Source of the DNA: Streptomyces sp. CG1
GTDB taxonomy: Bacteria; Actinomycetota; Actinomycetes; Streptomycetales; Streptomycetaceae
Assembly: GCF_041080625.1 (NCBI RefSeq)
Contig: NZ_CP163518.1
Location: 5,518,001-5,582,000, forward strand
Direction of reading: 5' to 3'
DNA: 64,000 nucleotides
Below the pieces are notes generated by a model. That model saw only the letters and a list, made by a program, of their open reading frames with translations. It was not told the origin of the DNA and searched no databases. Below are positions 25,075 to 34,217 of the stretch, one piece after another; positions within the stretch are counted from its first letter, which is position 1, and each line of letters starts with the position of its first letter. The translations under genes were made by a program, and so were the position numbers.

Positions 25075-27030
25075 TCAGTGTGGGGAAGCGATCGACCGGG
25101 CCGCAGCGACCTCCTGGCGGAGCGGTTCCAGGACACTGCCGGGTGGACCGGTGAGGTCCGTGCGGACCGGGATCAGGGTTTCCGCGTCGCGTACGCCCTC
25201 CGACAGCTCCCGGAGCTGCAGCACCACCTGGGTGATCTCGGCCGGGGACGGGGGCGGTGCCCCGTATTTCACGCGGACCCGGGCCGCCGTGGTCGCGTCG
25301 ATGATGCGTTCCACCGCGACGACCAGCGGCCACCAGGCGGCCGCGCGGCGGCCGGTCGGCGGTGGTTCGGTCAGGGCCCGCTGGAACTCCGTTCGGATGA
25401 CCGAGAGGTCGCGGTAGAGGCGCCGGCGCATACGGGCCCGGGCCGAGGGAGTCGTGGCCGGGTCGAACGCCGTCTCCACGTAGGCCGCCGCGTCCGCCAC
25501 CGCGTCGGCCAGGCCGGCGCCGACCCGGGTGCGCCAGCTCTCCGGCCAGAGGAGGTAGCCGGCCGTCAGCGCGATCGCGCAGCCCAGCAGCGAGTCCGTC
25601 AGGCGCGGGAGCAGCAGTGCCGTGCCCTGGTGGTTCAGGATGTCCGACAGGAGGAGGATCACCGGGGTGATCGCCGCCGTTTGATAGCCGTAGCCCCGTG
25701 GAGTCAGGGCCGGGACCAGCGGAGCGAGGATCAGCATCGCCGGGACGTCCCACCAGCCCAGAGGGACCTCGGCCAGGACGACCGCCGCGATCACCAGGCC
25801 CGCCACCGTGCCGACGGCGCGCAGCAGGGCGCGCGAGAAGACCGAGCCGAAGTCGGGCTTCAGGACGAAGGTGATCGTCAGGGCCACCCAGTACGAGCGC
25901 GGGACGGGGACGAGAGAGACCAGGGCCTGGGCGATGCCGATGCAGAGCGCCAGGCGCAGGCCGTAGCGCCAGGAGTTCGCGGACAGGGCGACGTTGCGGG
26001 CTGCTCTTGCTGTGCGGATGCCCAGCGCCGCGGGGCGGCCCAGGCGGTCGTCGATGCCATGGGGAGGGTCGGCCTCGGGGGCCGTGACGACCTCGGCCGT
26101 GTGGCGCAGGGCGTGGTCCACCGCGCGCGCCGTCTCGGTCGTGGGGAGAGGGAGGTCCAGCGCTGTCGGGCCTGTGCGGCCCGTCTCGATCGCCCGGGCC
26201 AGGTGCTCGACCGCCTCCGGGATCTGCGGGGGCAGCGGGCGGCCCGCCAGGTGGGCCGCGGGGGCCGCCTCCACCACCGGGATGACGGCGTTCAACTGGG
26301 CCAGGAGACGGGTGAGTTCGCGGCTGCGGCCGTGGTGGCGGGCACGCCGGGCCAGGATCAGGTCGTACGACTGGTTGAGGGACTGGGTGACGGTGCGGCG
26401 GGCGTCCTCGTACTCCTCGGTGCGGTCCGTGCCGGAGATGGTGAGGAGGGCTGCGACCGTGCGGTAGGTGGCCGCCACCGCCGTGCGTTCGGGCACGCCC
26501 GAGCGCAGCGGCCAGGCCAGCAGGGCGAGAAGGAGGACCAGGAGGCCGCCGCCGCTCATCAGGGCCGGGGCCAGCCACCAGGGCCGGGGGAGCGGGAGGC
26601 CAGCGCCGACCACGCAGTTCAGGAGCAGGAGCAGGCCCGAGACCGACGCCACCGCGCCGATCGTCGAGATCATGCCGGACAGCAGCGCCACCCCGGTGAC
26701 GCCGGCCACCGCGTACCAGCCGTGGCCGTACACCAGCGTGCCCAGCGTGACGCCGATCGCGCCGAAGAGCTGCGGTACGGCGATGTTGAGGACGCGCATG
26801 CGGTAGGCGTCGGCGGTGTCGCCGATGACGCCGGACAGGGCGCCCATGGAGGCGAGGGCGCCGTACGCCGGAAAACCGGCGGCGAGGCCGATCGCCAGGG
26901 GGAGGGCCATCGCGATGGCGGCGCGGCCCACGGCCGCCTTGTTGACGGGGGCCTGCTCGGGGCGGAGGTTCCGGACCAGCCAGTCGGGAGGGGTGAGGCC
27001 GATGGGGAACTCTCGCGACATGCGGCCCAT
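25075..27030 (-). CDS. FUSC-family membrane transporter
   Basis: A 651-residue membrane protein with two halves of about six helices each (about 30-190 and 350-510) separated and followed by cytoplasmic helical domains. This is the layout of fusaric-acid-resistance/aromatic-acid exporters (FUSC, YccS/AaeB group). The second half contains [23 protein letters not shown] and [19 protein letters not shown], characteristic of the family. It probably exports aromatic or hydrophobic acids. The EEP-nuclease gene lies 39 bases upstream on the same strand, and the vWA gene downstream. The start may be at 27030 or at the next in-frame ATG, 27021. Confidence 0.88.
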   Translation of the reverse strand: MGRMSREFPIGLTPPDWLVRNLRPEQAPVNKAAVGRAAIAMALPLAIGLAAGFPAYGALASMGALSGVIGDTADAYRMRVLNIAVPQLFGAIGVTLGTLVYGHGWYAVAGVTGVALLSGMISTIGAVASVSGLLLLLNCVVGAGLPLPRPWWLAPALMSGGGLLVLLLALLAWPLRSGVPERTAVAATYRTVAALLTISGTDRTEEYEDARRTVTQSLNQSYDLILARRARHHGRSRELTRLLAQLNAVIPVVEAAPAAHLAGRPLPPQIPEAVEHLARAIETGRTGPTALDLPLPTTETARAVDHALRHTAEVVTAPEADPPHGIDDRLGRPAALGIRTARAARNVALSANSWRYGLRLALCIGIAQALVSLVPVPRSYWVALTITFVLKPDFGSVFSRALLRAVGTVAGLVIAAVVLAEVPLGWWDVPAMLILAPLVPALTPRGYGYQTAAITPVILLLSDILNHQGTALLLPRLTDSLLGCAIALTAGYLLWPESWRTRVGAGLADAVADAAAYVETAFDPATTPSARARMRRRLYRDLSVIRTEFQRALTEPPPTGRRAAAWWPLVVAVERIIDATTAARVRVKYGAPPPSPAEITQVVLQLRELSEGVRDAETLIPVRTDLTGPPGSVLEPLRQEVAAARSIASPH

Positions 27031-27069
27031 TATCGCCGTTCGCCGGTGTTCACCCGGTCCACCCCGGGG

Positions 27070-28026
27070 TCATCCGCGCTGGTGAAGGGTGACATCCACG
27101 ACGAGGGCGCGGTGGTCGCTGCCGGCCACGCGCAGAAAGCGGGCGCCGGTCGCGGTGAAGTCCGGGGAGAGCAGGACGTGGTCGATCTGGGTGCCGATGA
27201 CCGAGGCGGTGCGGGCGGGCCAGCTGGCGGCGCGGTCGTGTCCGGCGAGGCGGGCGGCGTCGGTCAGACCGGTGTCGAGGATGCGGCGGAAGGCCGCGTG
27301 GTCCTGGGTGGCGTTGAAGTCGCCGGCCAGGATGGTGGGGGTGCGGGGGCCGGCGGCCGCGAAGGCGCGGAGCCTGCCGAGTTCGCGCCGCCACAGGCCG
27401 ACCTGGTCCGGCAACGGGGGCATGGGGTGGGAGAGCTGGAGCCGTACGGCATGCCCCCGTACATCGGCCACGGCGCCGGGCATGCCCATGGTGCCGGCGA
27501 CACCGGCCGTCGGCTTGAGGGGATACCGGCTGAGGATGAGGGAGCCGTGGGAGCCGGCCGCGCGGACCGCCCGCCGGTACGGGTAGGCGGTCGCGAAGTC
27601 GGTCTCCAGTGTGGCCTGGCAGGTGTACTCGCACTCCTCGACGAAGACCAGGTCCGGCCGCAGGCCGCGGATCCGCGGGACCAGCGCGGGGGTGCCGTGC
27701 CCGAACTCCACGTTGGAGGTCAGCACGCGCAGCGTGGCGAGCGGCAGACCGTCCGGCTCGGAGGTTCTGCCGTACGGCTCCAGATACCAGGCGAGCAGGC
27801 CGAGTACGGCGACTGAGCACACCAGGCCGGGCCACCAGCGGGCGAGCAGCGCGCAGAGCAGGGCGACGCCGGTCGGCACGAGCAGCCAGGGCAGGAAAGC
27901 GAGCAGCTGGGGTACGGGGGTGACACCGTCGGTGTCGGCGGCCCGGCAGCCGGCCACCACACCGACTCCGGCCAGCAGCACTCCGGCACTCCAGGCGCCG
28001 AGCCTGCGTCCGGGGCGTCGGGTCAC
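27070..28026 (-). CDS. Membrane-anchored endonuclease/exonuclease/phosphatase-family protein
   Basis: A 318-residue protein. Residues 1-85 hold about three membrane helices; the remaining part is an EEP-fold metal-dependent hydrolase facing, by topology, the outside. Catalytic landmarks are N in VLTSNVEFGHG, E in DLVFVEECEY, D and N in LAGDFNATQDH, and the terminal SDHRALVVDV. EEP enzymes cut DNA, RNA, phospholipid headgroups or sphingomyelin; the membrane location argues for an extracellular nuclease or phosphodiesterase. It starts with GTG and lies 39 bases before the FUSC gene, so the two are probably cotranscribed. Confidence 0.88.
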   Translation of the reverse strand: MTRRPGRRLGAWSAGVLLAGVGVVAGCRAADTDGVTPVPQLLAFLPWLLVPTGVALLCALLARWWPGLVCSVAVLGLLAWYLEPYGRTSEPDGLPLATLRVLTSNVEFGHGTPALVPRIRGLRPDLVFVEECEYTCQATLETDFATAYPYRRAVRAAGSHGSLILSRYPLKPTAGVAGTMGMPGAVADVRGHAVRLQLSHPMPPLPDQVGLWRRELGRLRAFAAAGPRTPTILAGDFNATQDHAAFRRILDTGLTDAARLAGHDRAASWPARTASVIGTQIDHVLLSPDFTATGARFLRVAGSDHRALVVDVTLHQRG

Positions 28027-28112
28027 GGGGCGAGCCTACGGCGGGGCGTCCGCCGGGCGCCAGGACGCCAGGACTTCAGGACTTCAGGGGGAGGGGGTCT
28101 CAATCCGGCGCG

Positions 28113-28213
28113 GGTGTCCACAGGTTGGGGACACCTGCGGGTTGGGGGTCCGGGGGTTGTGGAGATCCGCGAGGCTGGAGATCCGCCCGTCGCTGCATCC
28201 ACAGGCTGGGGAC
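28113..28213. repeat. Hairpin and 16-bp direct repeat between genes
   Basis: GGTGTCC (28113-28119) and GGACACC (28129-28135) form a hairpin. The sequence TCCACAGGTTGGGGAC (28117-28132) recurs with one change at 28198-28213. They lie beyond the 3' end of the gene that stops at 28242 and may end its transcript. The rest of this 215-base gap shows nothing else. Confidence 0.5.
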
Positions 28214-28241
28214 GGCGCGCCAGGACGTCAGCGGGGCGTGA

Positions 28242-29288
28242 TCAGACCCGGGCTCGGGTCGGTTCCTCGGCCGGGGCGGGAGGGTGAGCGGGCGCAGCGG
28301 TCGCTGTCGGAGCCGGGGCGGCGGCGGGTCGGCGTCGTGCGGGACGTCTCATGTCCAGATACCGGATCAGCCAGGTGGTGAGGGCCACCGTGAGGCCGAG
28401 GCCCAGCAGCAGCCAGGAGACCGTGCGCAGGGTGCTGGTGAGGGCGTCGTAGACCGCGCCGGCGGCCGGGTGGGGCACGTCGGCGGGCAGGTCGGCGAGG
28501 GTGAGACCGCGGCCGACGGCGAGAGCCAGGGCGAGCAGCGCGCCGCCCAGGGCCGTGCCCAGCGCGGTCGCGACGACGGCGCGGCGGCGGTGGACGGCCA
28601 GGGCGATCCCGGCGGCGGCGCAGCCGACGGCCGCCAACGGCAGCCAGAATCCGGCGACTTCGAGCACGTGGAACCCCTTCCGGAGCGAGACCAGCCGGCC
28701 CGCCGGGAGCACCGAGACCGCGGTGTGCTGCACCGGGATGCGCGCGGCCAGTGGCACATGGTCCCGGGCCAGCTGGCGCTTGACCTGGTCGGTGACGGGG
28801 GCGAAATCGACGGTGACGGGCCGCACGGCCGTGGTGCCGTCGTCCTCGTCGCGCAGGGCGCGCAGGACCGCGTCGTGGGTGACCTGGTTGCCGGTGTCCC
28901 AGGCCAGCCGGAAGGCCTCGGTCTGGGTGAAGGAGCGCACCACGTCGCGCAGGAACGGCCGGACGGAGTCGGGTACCGGGCGGACGTCCAGGTGCTGGCC
29001 GGCCGCGCGCAGGATGTCGTCACCGACGGTGACCGCAACGGCCTCGCGCACGCTCGGGTCGGCGGCGAGCGGTGCCATCGTGGTGACGTACCGGCCCGTG
29101 TCGGTCAGTTCGTACGCCGCCCAGGCGGCGAGCGCGCCGAACGGCACGAACAGGCAGGTCAGGGCGAGCAGTGCGGCCGACAAGGCGCTCCGGAGGCGTG
29201 GGGGCACCCTTCCAGACAAGGGCCCCTGGGGCGGGGGCGCCAGCGGAGGGCCCGCGATCGGGGGACGGGCGGGCCGAACGGGTGGCAC
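28242..29288 (-). CDS. Hypothetical three-helix membrane protein
   Basis: A 348-residue protein not assigned to a named family. It has a Pro-rich N-terminus (about 1-30), one membrane helix (about 40-65), a large soluble domain of about 140 residues that would face outside, then three further hydrophobic helices and an Ala/Pro-rich tail. The soluble part contains DTGRYVTTMAPLAADPSVREAV, a pattern also seen in other Streptomyces membrane proteins. The GTG at 29288 is chosen because GGAG lies 6 bases upstream; an in-frame extension to 29435 would run through the terminator hairpin of the preceding gene and is rejected. Confidence 0.7.
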   Translation of the reverse strand: MPPVRPARPPIAGPPLAPPPQGPLSGRVPPRLRSALSAALLALTCLFVPFGALAAWAAYELTDTGRYVTTMAPLAADPSVREAVAVTVGDDILRAAGQHLDVRPVPDSVRPFLRDVVRSFTQTEAFRLAWDTGNQVTHDAVLRALRDEDDGTTAVRPVTVDFAPVTDQVKRQLARDHVPLAARIPVQHTAVSVLPAGRLVSLRKGFHVLEVAGFWLPLAAVGCAAAGIALAVHRRRAVVATALGTALGGALLALALAVGRGLTLADLPADVPHPAAGAVYDALTSTLRTVSWLLLGLGLTVALTTWLIRYLDMRRPARRRPAAAPAPTATAAPAHPPAPAEEPTRARV

Positions 29289-29400
29289 GGGGCTCTCCGG
29301 TGGAGGGTTCGCCCGAACGGGTGTTTCCTGGTGCTGGGGAGAAGAGAGCGGCGCACGTGGTGACGGGGCGGAGAGGGAAAGAGGGGGACACAGGGGAGTG

Positions 29401-29432
29401 CGTGGGCCCCGGCCGACCGGTCGGGGCCCACG
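29401..29432 (-). terminator. Terminator of the four-helix membrane protein gene
   Basis: Perfect 11-base arms (CGTGGGCCCCG, 29401-29411, with 29422-29432) and a 10-base loop lie 34 bases beyond the stop at 29467. This position also excludes an upstream start for the next gene. Confidence 0.82.
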
Positions 29433-29466
29433 CACAGGACGTCACGGCGCGTCCCGTGGTCCTCGT

Positions 29467-29949
29467 TCAGCGGACCCGGTGCCCGAACGCGTCCTCGCGC
29501 GTGTAGTAGCGGTAGAAGAACGTCGCGAAGGTGCACCCCGCGACGATCAGCGACATCATCGCGGACCGCCAGACCGAGTGGCCCGTCTGGACGTACACGA
29601 AGCCGAACGCGATACCGGTGAACGCCGTCCACAGCAGCGCGTGCACCTCCCGCGGCATCCGCGGGGCCAGCGTCAGCAGGGCGATGCACACCACCGCGAA
29701 CACCAGCGCGCTGAGCCAGCCGAGCAGCAGGTTCCCGCCGGTGATGGCGCCGCCCTGGCGGCTGTCGGCCGCCACCCAGTAGCCGTAGACCAGTCCCAGT
29801 ACGACCGGGACGGCGATGTGGGCGATGCGATGGGTGCGCTCGTCGAAGACGTCGGGCGGTCGGGGGCGCCGCCCGGATTCCCGGGCCGCGATCTCCGGCG
29901 TACCGCCGGGGCGGGACGTTCCGCCGGGCGCGGGTGCCGCGTGAGCCAT
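29467..29949 (-). CDS. Hypothetical four-helix membrane protein
   Basis: A 160-residue protein with about 50 hydrophilic residues (Pro/Gly/Arg-rich) followed by four membrane helices, the last ending FATFFYRYYTREDAFGHRVR. I do not recognise the family. GGAGAGAGGAG lies upstream of the ATG at 29949. It is divergent from a SpoIIE-type phosphatase gene, with a 160-base region between the two starts. Confidence 0.72.
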   Translation of the reverse strand: MAHAAPAPGGTSRPGGTPEIAARESGRRPRPPDVFDERTHRIAHIAVPVVLGLVYGYWVAADSRQGGAITGGNLLLGWLSALVFAVVCIALLTLAPRMPREVHALLWTAFTGIAFGFVYVQTGHSVWRSAMMSLIVAGCTFATFFYRYYTREDAFGHRVR

Positions 29950-30109
29950 GAGCGCGCTCCTCTCTCCTTGCCCCCGCCTTTCTCCTTGCCCCCGCCTTCC
30001 AGCGCACACCTGGGGCCACGGCCCGGCAAGTCGGCCAGGAGGGTGACGGGTGCCCGGATGCGGCCGGATCTCTCCCGTGTTTCGCTGGGGTCATGGAGGG
30101 CTGCCCGCC

Positions 30110-31285
30110 GTGACGGAGAGGGAGTACGGCCGGCGGCGCCGGCTGCTGCGCCTGCGTGGCCGGAACATCGCCTGGGTGCCGCCCCTGCTGCTGCTCGCCG
30201 GCATCGTGCTGATGGACCTCAACACCACCGAACGGTTCCGCATCATCACCTGGATCGTGCTGGTCCCGGGCAGTGCCGCCGCGATCTGCGGGGTGTGGAC
30301 GACGGCCGCCTTCGCCGTACTGGCGCTGGTGACGTACGTCGGCGTGGACAGCGCCTGGCCGGGCCAGTACCAGGCCGGCCTCGGCGACTTCGTCCTGGTC
30401 GCGCTGGGCGGCCTGATGGCCACGATCGCCTCCGGCGTGCGCGTACGCAAGGAGAAGCAGACCCTGCACATGCAGGACATCGCCGAGACCACGCGCCGTA
30501 CCGTGCTGCGCCCGCTGCCGCCGCGCTGGGCCGGTCTCGAACATGCCGGGGTGTATCTGGCGGCCGATGTCGAGGCCCGGGTCGGCGGCGACTTCTACGA
30601 CATCCAGCCCAGCCCGCACGGCACCCGCGTCCTCGTCGGCGACGTCCAGGGCAAGGGGCTCGGCGCGGTGGAGACCGCCGCCGCGCTGCTCGGCACCTTC
30701 CGGGAGGCCGGCTACCACGAGAAGGATCTCGCGACCGTCGCCGAACGCCTGGAGATCCGGATGCTGCGGCACCGCTCGCACACCACCGCGCTCGGCCGTG
30801 ACGACGGCGACCGGTTCGCCACCGCGGTGCTGATCGCCTTCCCCGAGGACGCCCTGGACACCATCGAGATCGTCAACTTCGGGCACGAGGCGCCGCTTGC
30901 CGTCGGCCCGCACGGAGTCCGCGAACTGCCCAGCGGCGACGGGCTGCCGCTCGGTCTCGCCGACCTCGTGGGCGGCGTGCCGCCCGTGCGCCGGGTGCCG
31001 CTCACCGCCGACGAGACGCTGCTGCTGGTCACCGACGGCGTGACGGAGGCCCGTGACCGGACGGGCACCTTCTATCCGCTGGCCCGGGAGATCGGCCCCG
31101 CGGCCGCCGGCCCGACCGGTGCCGAGCCGGGTGGCACGGGGCCCGGGGAACTGGTGCGGAGGGTCCGGGACGGCGTGCTGCGGCACAGCGGTGGCCGACT
31201 GGGCGACGACACCACGGCGTTCGCCGTGCGGCGGACGAGGACAGCGGAGGGCGAAGAGCGCGAAGCGGGACGTTTGCGGTCCTGA
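30110..31285 (+). CDS. Membrane-bound SpoIIE/PP2C serine phosphatase
   Basis: A 391-residue protein with about three membrane helices in the first 110 residues and a PP2C (SpoIIE-type) phosphatase from about 130. Metal motifs are visible: GGDFYDIQ, GDVQGKGLGAVE, TDGVTEARD and GDDTTAFAV. Such enzymes dephosphorylate anti-anti-sigma factors or similar STAS proteins at the membrane. GGAGGG (30095-30100) fixes the GTG start at 30110. The next gene, of unknown type, begins 72 bases downstream on the same strand and may be its partner. Confidence 0.93.
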   Translation: MTEREYGRRRRLLRLRGRNIAWVPPLLLLAGIVLMDLNTTERFRIITWIVLVPGSAAAICGVWTTAAFAVLALVTYVGVDSAWPGQYQAGLGDFVLVALGGLMATIASGVRVRKEKQTLHMQDIAETTRRTVLRPLPPRWAGLEHAGVYLAADVEARVGGDFYDIQPSPHGTRVLVGDVQGKGLGAVETAAALLGTFREAGYHEKDLATVAERLEIRMLRHRSHTTALGRDDGDRFATAVLIAFPEDALDTIEIVNFGHEAPLAVGPHGVRELPSGDGLPLGLADLVGGVPPVRRVPLTADETLLLVTDGVTEARDRTGTFYPLAREIGPAAAGPTGAEPGGTGPGELVRRVRDGVLRHSGGRLGDDTTAFAVRRTRTAEGEEREAGRLRS

Positions 31286-31357
31286 GGCGCGGGTTTGCAG
31301 CCGCAGCGGTTACGGTGCTGGCTGGAAGGCGGAACAGGGTCGACAGGGGGAGGGACG

Positions 31358-32491
31358 ATGCCCGGAACCGTGCTGTTGCTCGCTGCCGCGCCACTCGGCC
31401 GGGGGCGGCTGGTGGACGCGGCCGGTGTGCTGCCGGTGCTGGCCGCGGTCGCCCCCGCCGTGCTGTCCGGCACCGACACCGCCAACGTGGTCGAACTCGT
31501 CGATCCGTTGGAGCCGCAGGCCGTGCTGACGCGGCTGCGGGCCGCGGCGGCGGCGCCCGCGCCGCTCACCGTGTACATCGCCGGGCAGCTTCAGCTGGAC
31601 CGCCGGCAGCGGCTGCCGCACCTCGCGCTGGCGCGCACCACGCCGGCGACCGTGCGCTACACCGCGCTGCCGTGGCACTGGATCCGGGAGGAGTTGCGGT
31701 TGCGCTCCGCCGAGGACACGGCGCTGGTCCTGGACCTGCATGCGGATGCGGAGACTTGGCGGTACGTCGCCGAGCGGGGGCTGGACTGCGGTCGGAACAC
31801 GGCCGTTTACGGTCGTGTCGCGGCGGGGGCGGGCCGGCGGGGGGTGGCTGAGCCGGCGTACATGAAGGCGGTGGCCACGCTGTTGAGGAGCGGGCACCGG
31901 CCTTCTCTGGGGCAGTTGCACGAGCAGGCGTGGGCTCGTGCTCGGGTCGGGGAGCCGGGTGCGGGGCGGGACCTGGTGCTGGCCTTCCCCGGGGGCTCCG
32001 TCCCCAGACCCCCGTTTGCCTACCCACCCACCCTCGGTCGGCGGAACAGTCATGTGGAACAGCCGGTCGCCGACCCCCACGCCGCCATCAGTGCCCGAGT
32101 CCAAGCCGGCCGATACCCCGAGGCCGACGCCCTGGCCGCCCACCATGAAGCCGCCGCCGTCCGTTCCCACGGCACCGCCTCCGACGAAGCCCTGCACTGG
32201 GCCGAAGTCCGGGCCGATCTCGCGATGTTCGCGGGGGACGCCGTGCGGAGTTGCCGGGCCTGGCTGGCTGTCGCCGGGACGCGGCTGGCGGCCGGGCAGA
32301 CCGTGGACTCGCCCGCCGTGGAGGCGGCCGTGGACCGGGCCCACCATCAGTGGGGGCGGATCAAGGACCCGGCCCCGGCTCGTGAACTCGGTTCCGTGCT
32401 CGCCGAGTTGAGGCTGCGGGTGCCGGGCCGTCAGCAGGGTGCGCTGGAGAACGTCCAGCAACATCTGCGCCAGCTCCAGGCGGCCCCGTAG
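31358..32491 (+). CDS. Unrecognised cytoplasmic protein next to the phosphatase
   Basis: A 377-residue protein without a named family. The first about 185 residues form an alpha/beta region (MPGTVLLLAAAPLGRGRLV, TVYIAGQLQLDRRQRLPHL) that could be a nucleotide- or substrate-handling domain. A Pro-rich joint at about 210-235 is encoded by a dispersed repeat, and the C-terminal 140 residues are helical, with a TPR-like look (AAISARVQAGRYPEADALAAHHEAA). GGGGGAGGG precedes the ATG. Its place behind the SpoIIE phosphatase gene suggests joint function. It converges on the M20 gene with 18 bases between. Confidence 0.75.
   Translation: MPGTVLLLAAAPLGRGRLVDAAGVLPVLAAVAPAVLSGTDTANVVELVDPLEPQAVLTRLRAAAAAPAPLTVYIAGQLQLDRRQRLPHLALARTTPATVRYTALPWHWIREELRLRSAEDTALVLDLHADAETWRYVAERGLDCGRNTAVYGRVAAGAGRRGVAEPAYMKAVATLLRSGHRPSLGQLHEQAWARARVGEPGAGRDLVLAFPGGSVPRPPFAYPPTLGRRNSHVEQPVADPHAAISARVQAGRYPEADALAAHHEAAAVRSHGTASDEALHWAEVRADLAMFAGDAVRSCRAWLAVAGTRLAAGQTVDSPAVEAAVDRAHHQWGRIKDPAPARELGSVLAELRLRVPGRQQGALENVQQHLRQLQAAP
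31987..32014. repeat. Dispersed GC-hairpin element inside a coding region
   Basis: The stretch CCCCGGGGGCTCCG-TCCCCAGACCCCCG is nearly the same as an element I recall between genes in many Streptomyces genomes. Here it is read through in frame and gives the residues PGGSVPRPPF of the unknown protein. Its dispersed nature rests on memory. Confidence 0.55.
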
Positions 32492-32509
32492 CCGTCTCCG
32501 GTCAGCTGC

Positions 32510-33754
32510 TCAGGCCGGCGACAGCAGGGCCAGTGCCCCGGAGACGAGGGTGCGGACGCCCGGGGTGATCGTGGACAGGTCGGGGGCGAAGTGCGGGCTG
32601 TGGTTGCTGGGTACGGCCGCGAACTTCTCGGGGAGGGTGTCGCCGGGGGCCCGGTCCCACACCTCGGCGGGTGTGGTCGTCACGAACCAGTACGAGTACG
32701 GGATGGAGTTGTCCAGCGCCAGCTCGGGGAAGTCCTCGCTGCCCATCGCCGGGCCCGGGTCGAACACCGTGCCCGCGCCGAAGACCTCCCCGTGCACGGC
32801 GGCGACCGTGGCGTCGGTGGCCGCGTCGTTCACGGTCACCGGGAAGGTGCTGCCGATGGTCACCTCCGGCTCGCGCGGGCAGCCGGCGGCCAGACACTCG
32901 CCGTGCGCGATGCGCCGGATCGCGGCCAGCATCCGCTGCCGCACCTCCTCGGACTGGCTGCGCAGGTTCAGCGAGACACGGGCCTCGGACGGGATGATGT
33001 TGTGCCGGGTGCCGGCCTCGATACGGCCCACGGTCAGCACGGCGGACTCGCGGGCCGCGAGTTCCCGGGAGACCACGGTCTGCAGCCGGGTGACCAGGTA
33101 GGCGGCCGTCACCACCGGGTCCACGGTCGCCTCCGGGCGGGAACCGTGCCCGCCCCGGCCGTGTACGACGATGTCGACCTCCGTCGACGCCGACATGATC
33201 AGACCCGGTGCGTGCGGGTACAGGCCCGCGAGGCCCGGAGCCGCGTGCTGGCCGAGCAGCACGTCCGGGCGGCCGAAGCGCTCGTAGAGCCCGTCCGCGA
33301 CCATCCGCACAGCGCCCTGTCCGGTCTCCTCGGCCGGCTGGCCCACCACCAGCAGGGTGCCCCGCCAGGTCTCCCGCCCGGCGGCCAGCGCCGCGGCGGC
33401 CCCGGTCAGCCAGGTGACGTGCAGATCGTGCCCGCAGGCGTGCATCACCCCGTCCGCCTGCGAGGCGTACGACAGCCCGGTCTCCTCCTGTACCGGCAGC
33501 GCGTCCATGTCGGCGCGCAGCAGCACGGTCGGCCCGTCCCCGTTGTGCAGCCGGCCCACGACACCGGTGCCGCCGACGCCCTCGGCGGTCTCGAATCCGG
33601 CATCCTTCAGCCGGCCGGCCAGCGTGCCGGCGGTGCGGTGCTCGCGCAGGGACAGCTCGGGGTGGCGGTGCAGGTCACGGTAGAGGTCCTCCAGGTCCGT
33701 CACCGGGAGGTCGGCGGTCAGGTCCAGCGCGGTGCGCGCGGCGTCGGAGGTCAC
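32510..33754 (-). CDS. M20-family amidohydrolase/aminoacylase
   Basis: A 414-residue di-zinc hydrolase of the M20D group (hippurate hydrolase, N-acyl amino acid amidohydrolase). Metal-binding and catalytic regions are visible: LLRADMDALPVQEETGLSYAS, HACGHDLHVTWLTG, VGQPAEETGQGA and, near the end, AMGSEDFPELA and NHSPHFAPDL. The dimerisation lid lies between about 190 and 300. It removes acyl groups from N-acyl amino acids, or cleaves related amides, in the cytoplasm. The GTG at 33754 is the likeliest start, though no strong ribosome site is near. Confidence 0.93.
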   Translation of the reverse strand: MTSDAARTALDLTADLPVTDLEDLYRDLHRHPELSLREHRTAGTLAGRLKDAGFETAEGVGGTGVVGRLHNGDGPTVLLRADMDALPVQEETGLSYASQADGVMHACGHDLHVTWLTGAAAALAAGRETWRGTLLVVGQPAEETGQGAVRMVADGLYERFGRPDVLLGQHAAPGLAGLYPHAPGLIMSASTEVDIVVHGRGGHGSRPEATVDPVVTAAYLVTRLQTVVSRELAARESAVLTVGRIEAGTRHNIIPSEARVSLNLRSQSEEVRQRMLAAIRRIAHGECLAAGCPREPEVTIGSTFPVTVNDAATDATVAAVHGEVFGAGTVFDPGPAMGSEDFPELALDNSIPYSYWFVTTTPAEVWDRAPGDTLPEKFAAVPSNHSPHFAPDLSTITPGVRTLVSGALALLSPA

Positions 33755-33928
33755 GAAACGCAAGCGTAGGCCTCCGGCGGGGGCAGGGGGAATCAACCTG
33801 GACCCTCTGGGACGCTTTGTCTTCACCCTGGTCTCCTCTGCGTTCTCGGCGCCGGCAGCGTGCGGCCGGCGTCCGACACCGAGATTTGCCGCCGAGAAGT
33901 TGTTTGGACATCCGTCTCCCAGGGCCGA

Positions 33929-34105
33929 TCAATGGCTCCTCGGGTCCGCCGACGTGATGTGTGCGGCCGGGGGCGCGGGCGCCGCGTGGGCCGGGCCCGC
34001 GTTCGCCGCCGTGATCAGTGCGGCCACGGCCACCACCGCTGCGGCGACGCCACGGACATACTTGGTGTTCTGCCGTTCGTAGGGTGCGGATGTACGTCCG
34101 GGCAC
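33929..34105 (-). CDS. Small exported peptide divergent from the XRE regulator
   Basis: A 58-residue protein starting VPGRTSAPYERQNTKYVRG, with a signal-like hydrophobic core (VAAAVVAVAALITAANAGPAHA) and only about 18 residues after the AHA cleavage site, rich in Pro and Ala. GAGG lies 5 bases before the GTG. It reads away from an XRE-TPR regulator across a short region with an inverted repeat, an arrangement seen for small exported signalling peptides controlled by a neighbouring regulator. I do not recognise the peptide. The 174 bases between its stop and the M20 start hold nothing I can identify. Confidence 0.6.
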   Translation of the reverse strand: MPGRTSAPYERQNTKYVRGVAAAVVAVAALITAANAGPAHAAPAPPAAHITSADPRSH

Positions 34106-34132
34106 GGTGACCTCGCAACACAACAGCGACCT

Positions 34133-34148
34133 ATTAAGCAGACTTAAT
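34133..34148. promoter_or_regulatory. ATTAAG/CTTAAT inverted repeat in a divergent promoter
   Basis: ATTAAG-CAGA-CTTAAT is a perfect 6+6 inverted repeat in the 112-base region between the exported peptide and the XRE regulator. Its AT content stands out sharply. Most likely it is an operator of the XRE protein or a -10 region. Confidence 0.5.
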
Positions 34149-34217
34149 TCGCCGTTTAACCTAGAGGCTGCAAGGTCCAACAGCAAGGGCCGTCAAGGGA
34201 GTTGGGGGGACCGGCGG

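Noticed and set aside
25078..27816. Plus-strand open frame of 912 codons opposite the FUSC and EEP genes
   Set aside because: Antisense shadow; Arg/Gly/Ala/Asp-rich translation without domains.
28242..29435. Upstream start at 29435 for the three-helix membrane protein
   Set aside because: It would begin within the terminator hairpin of the preceding gene and has no ribosome site; the GTG at 29288 has GGAG in good position.
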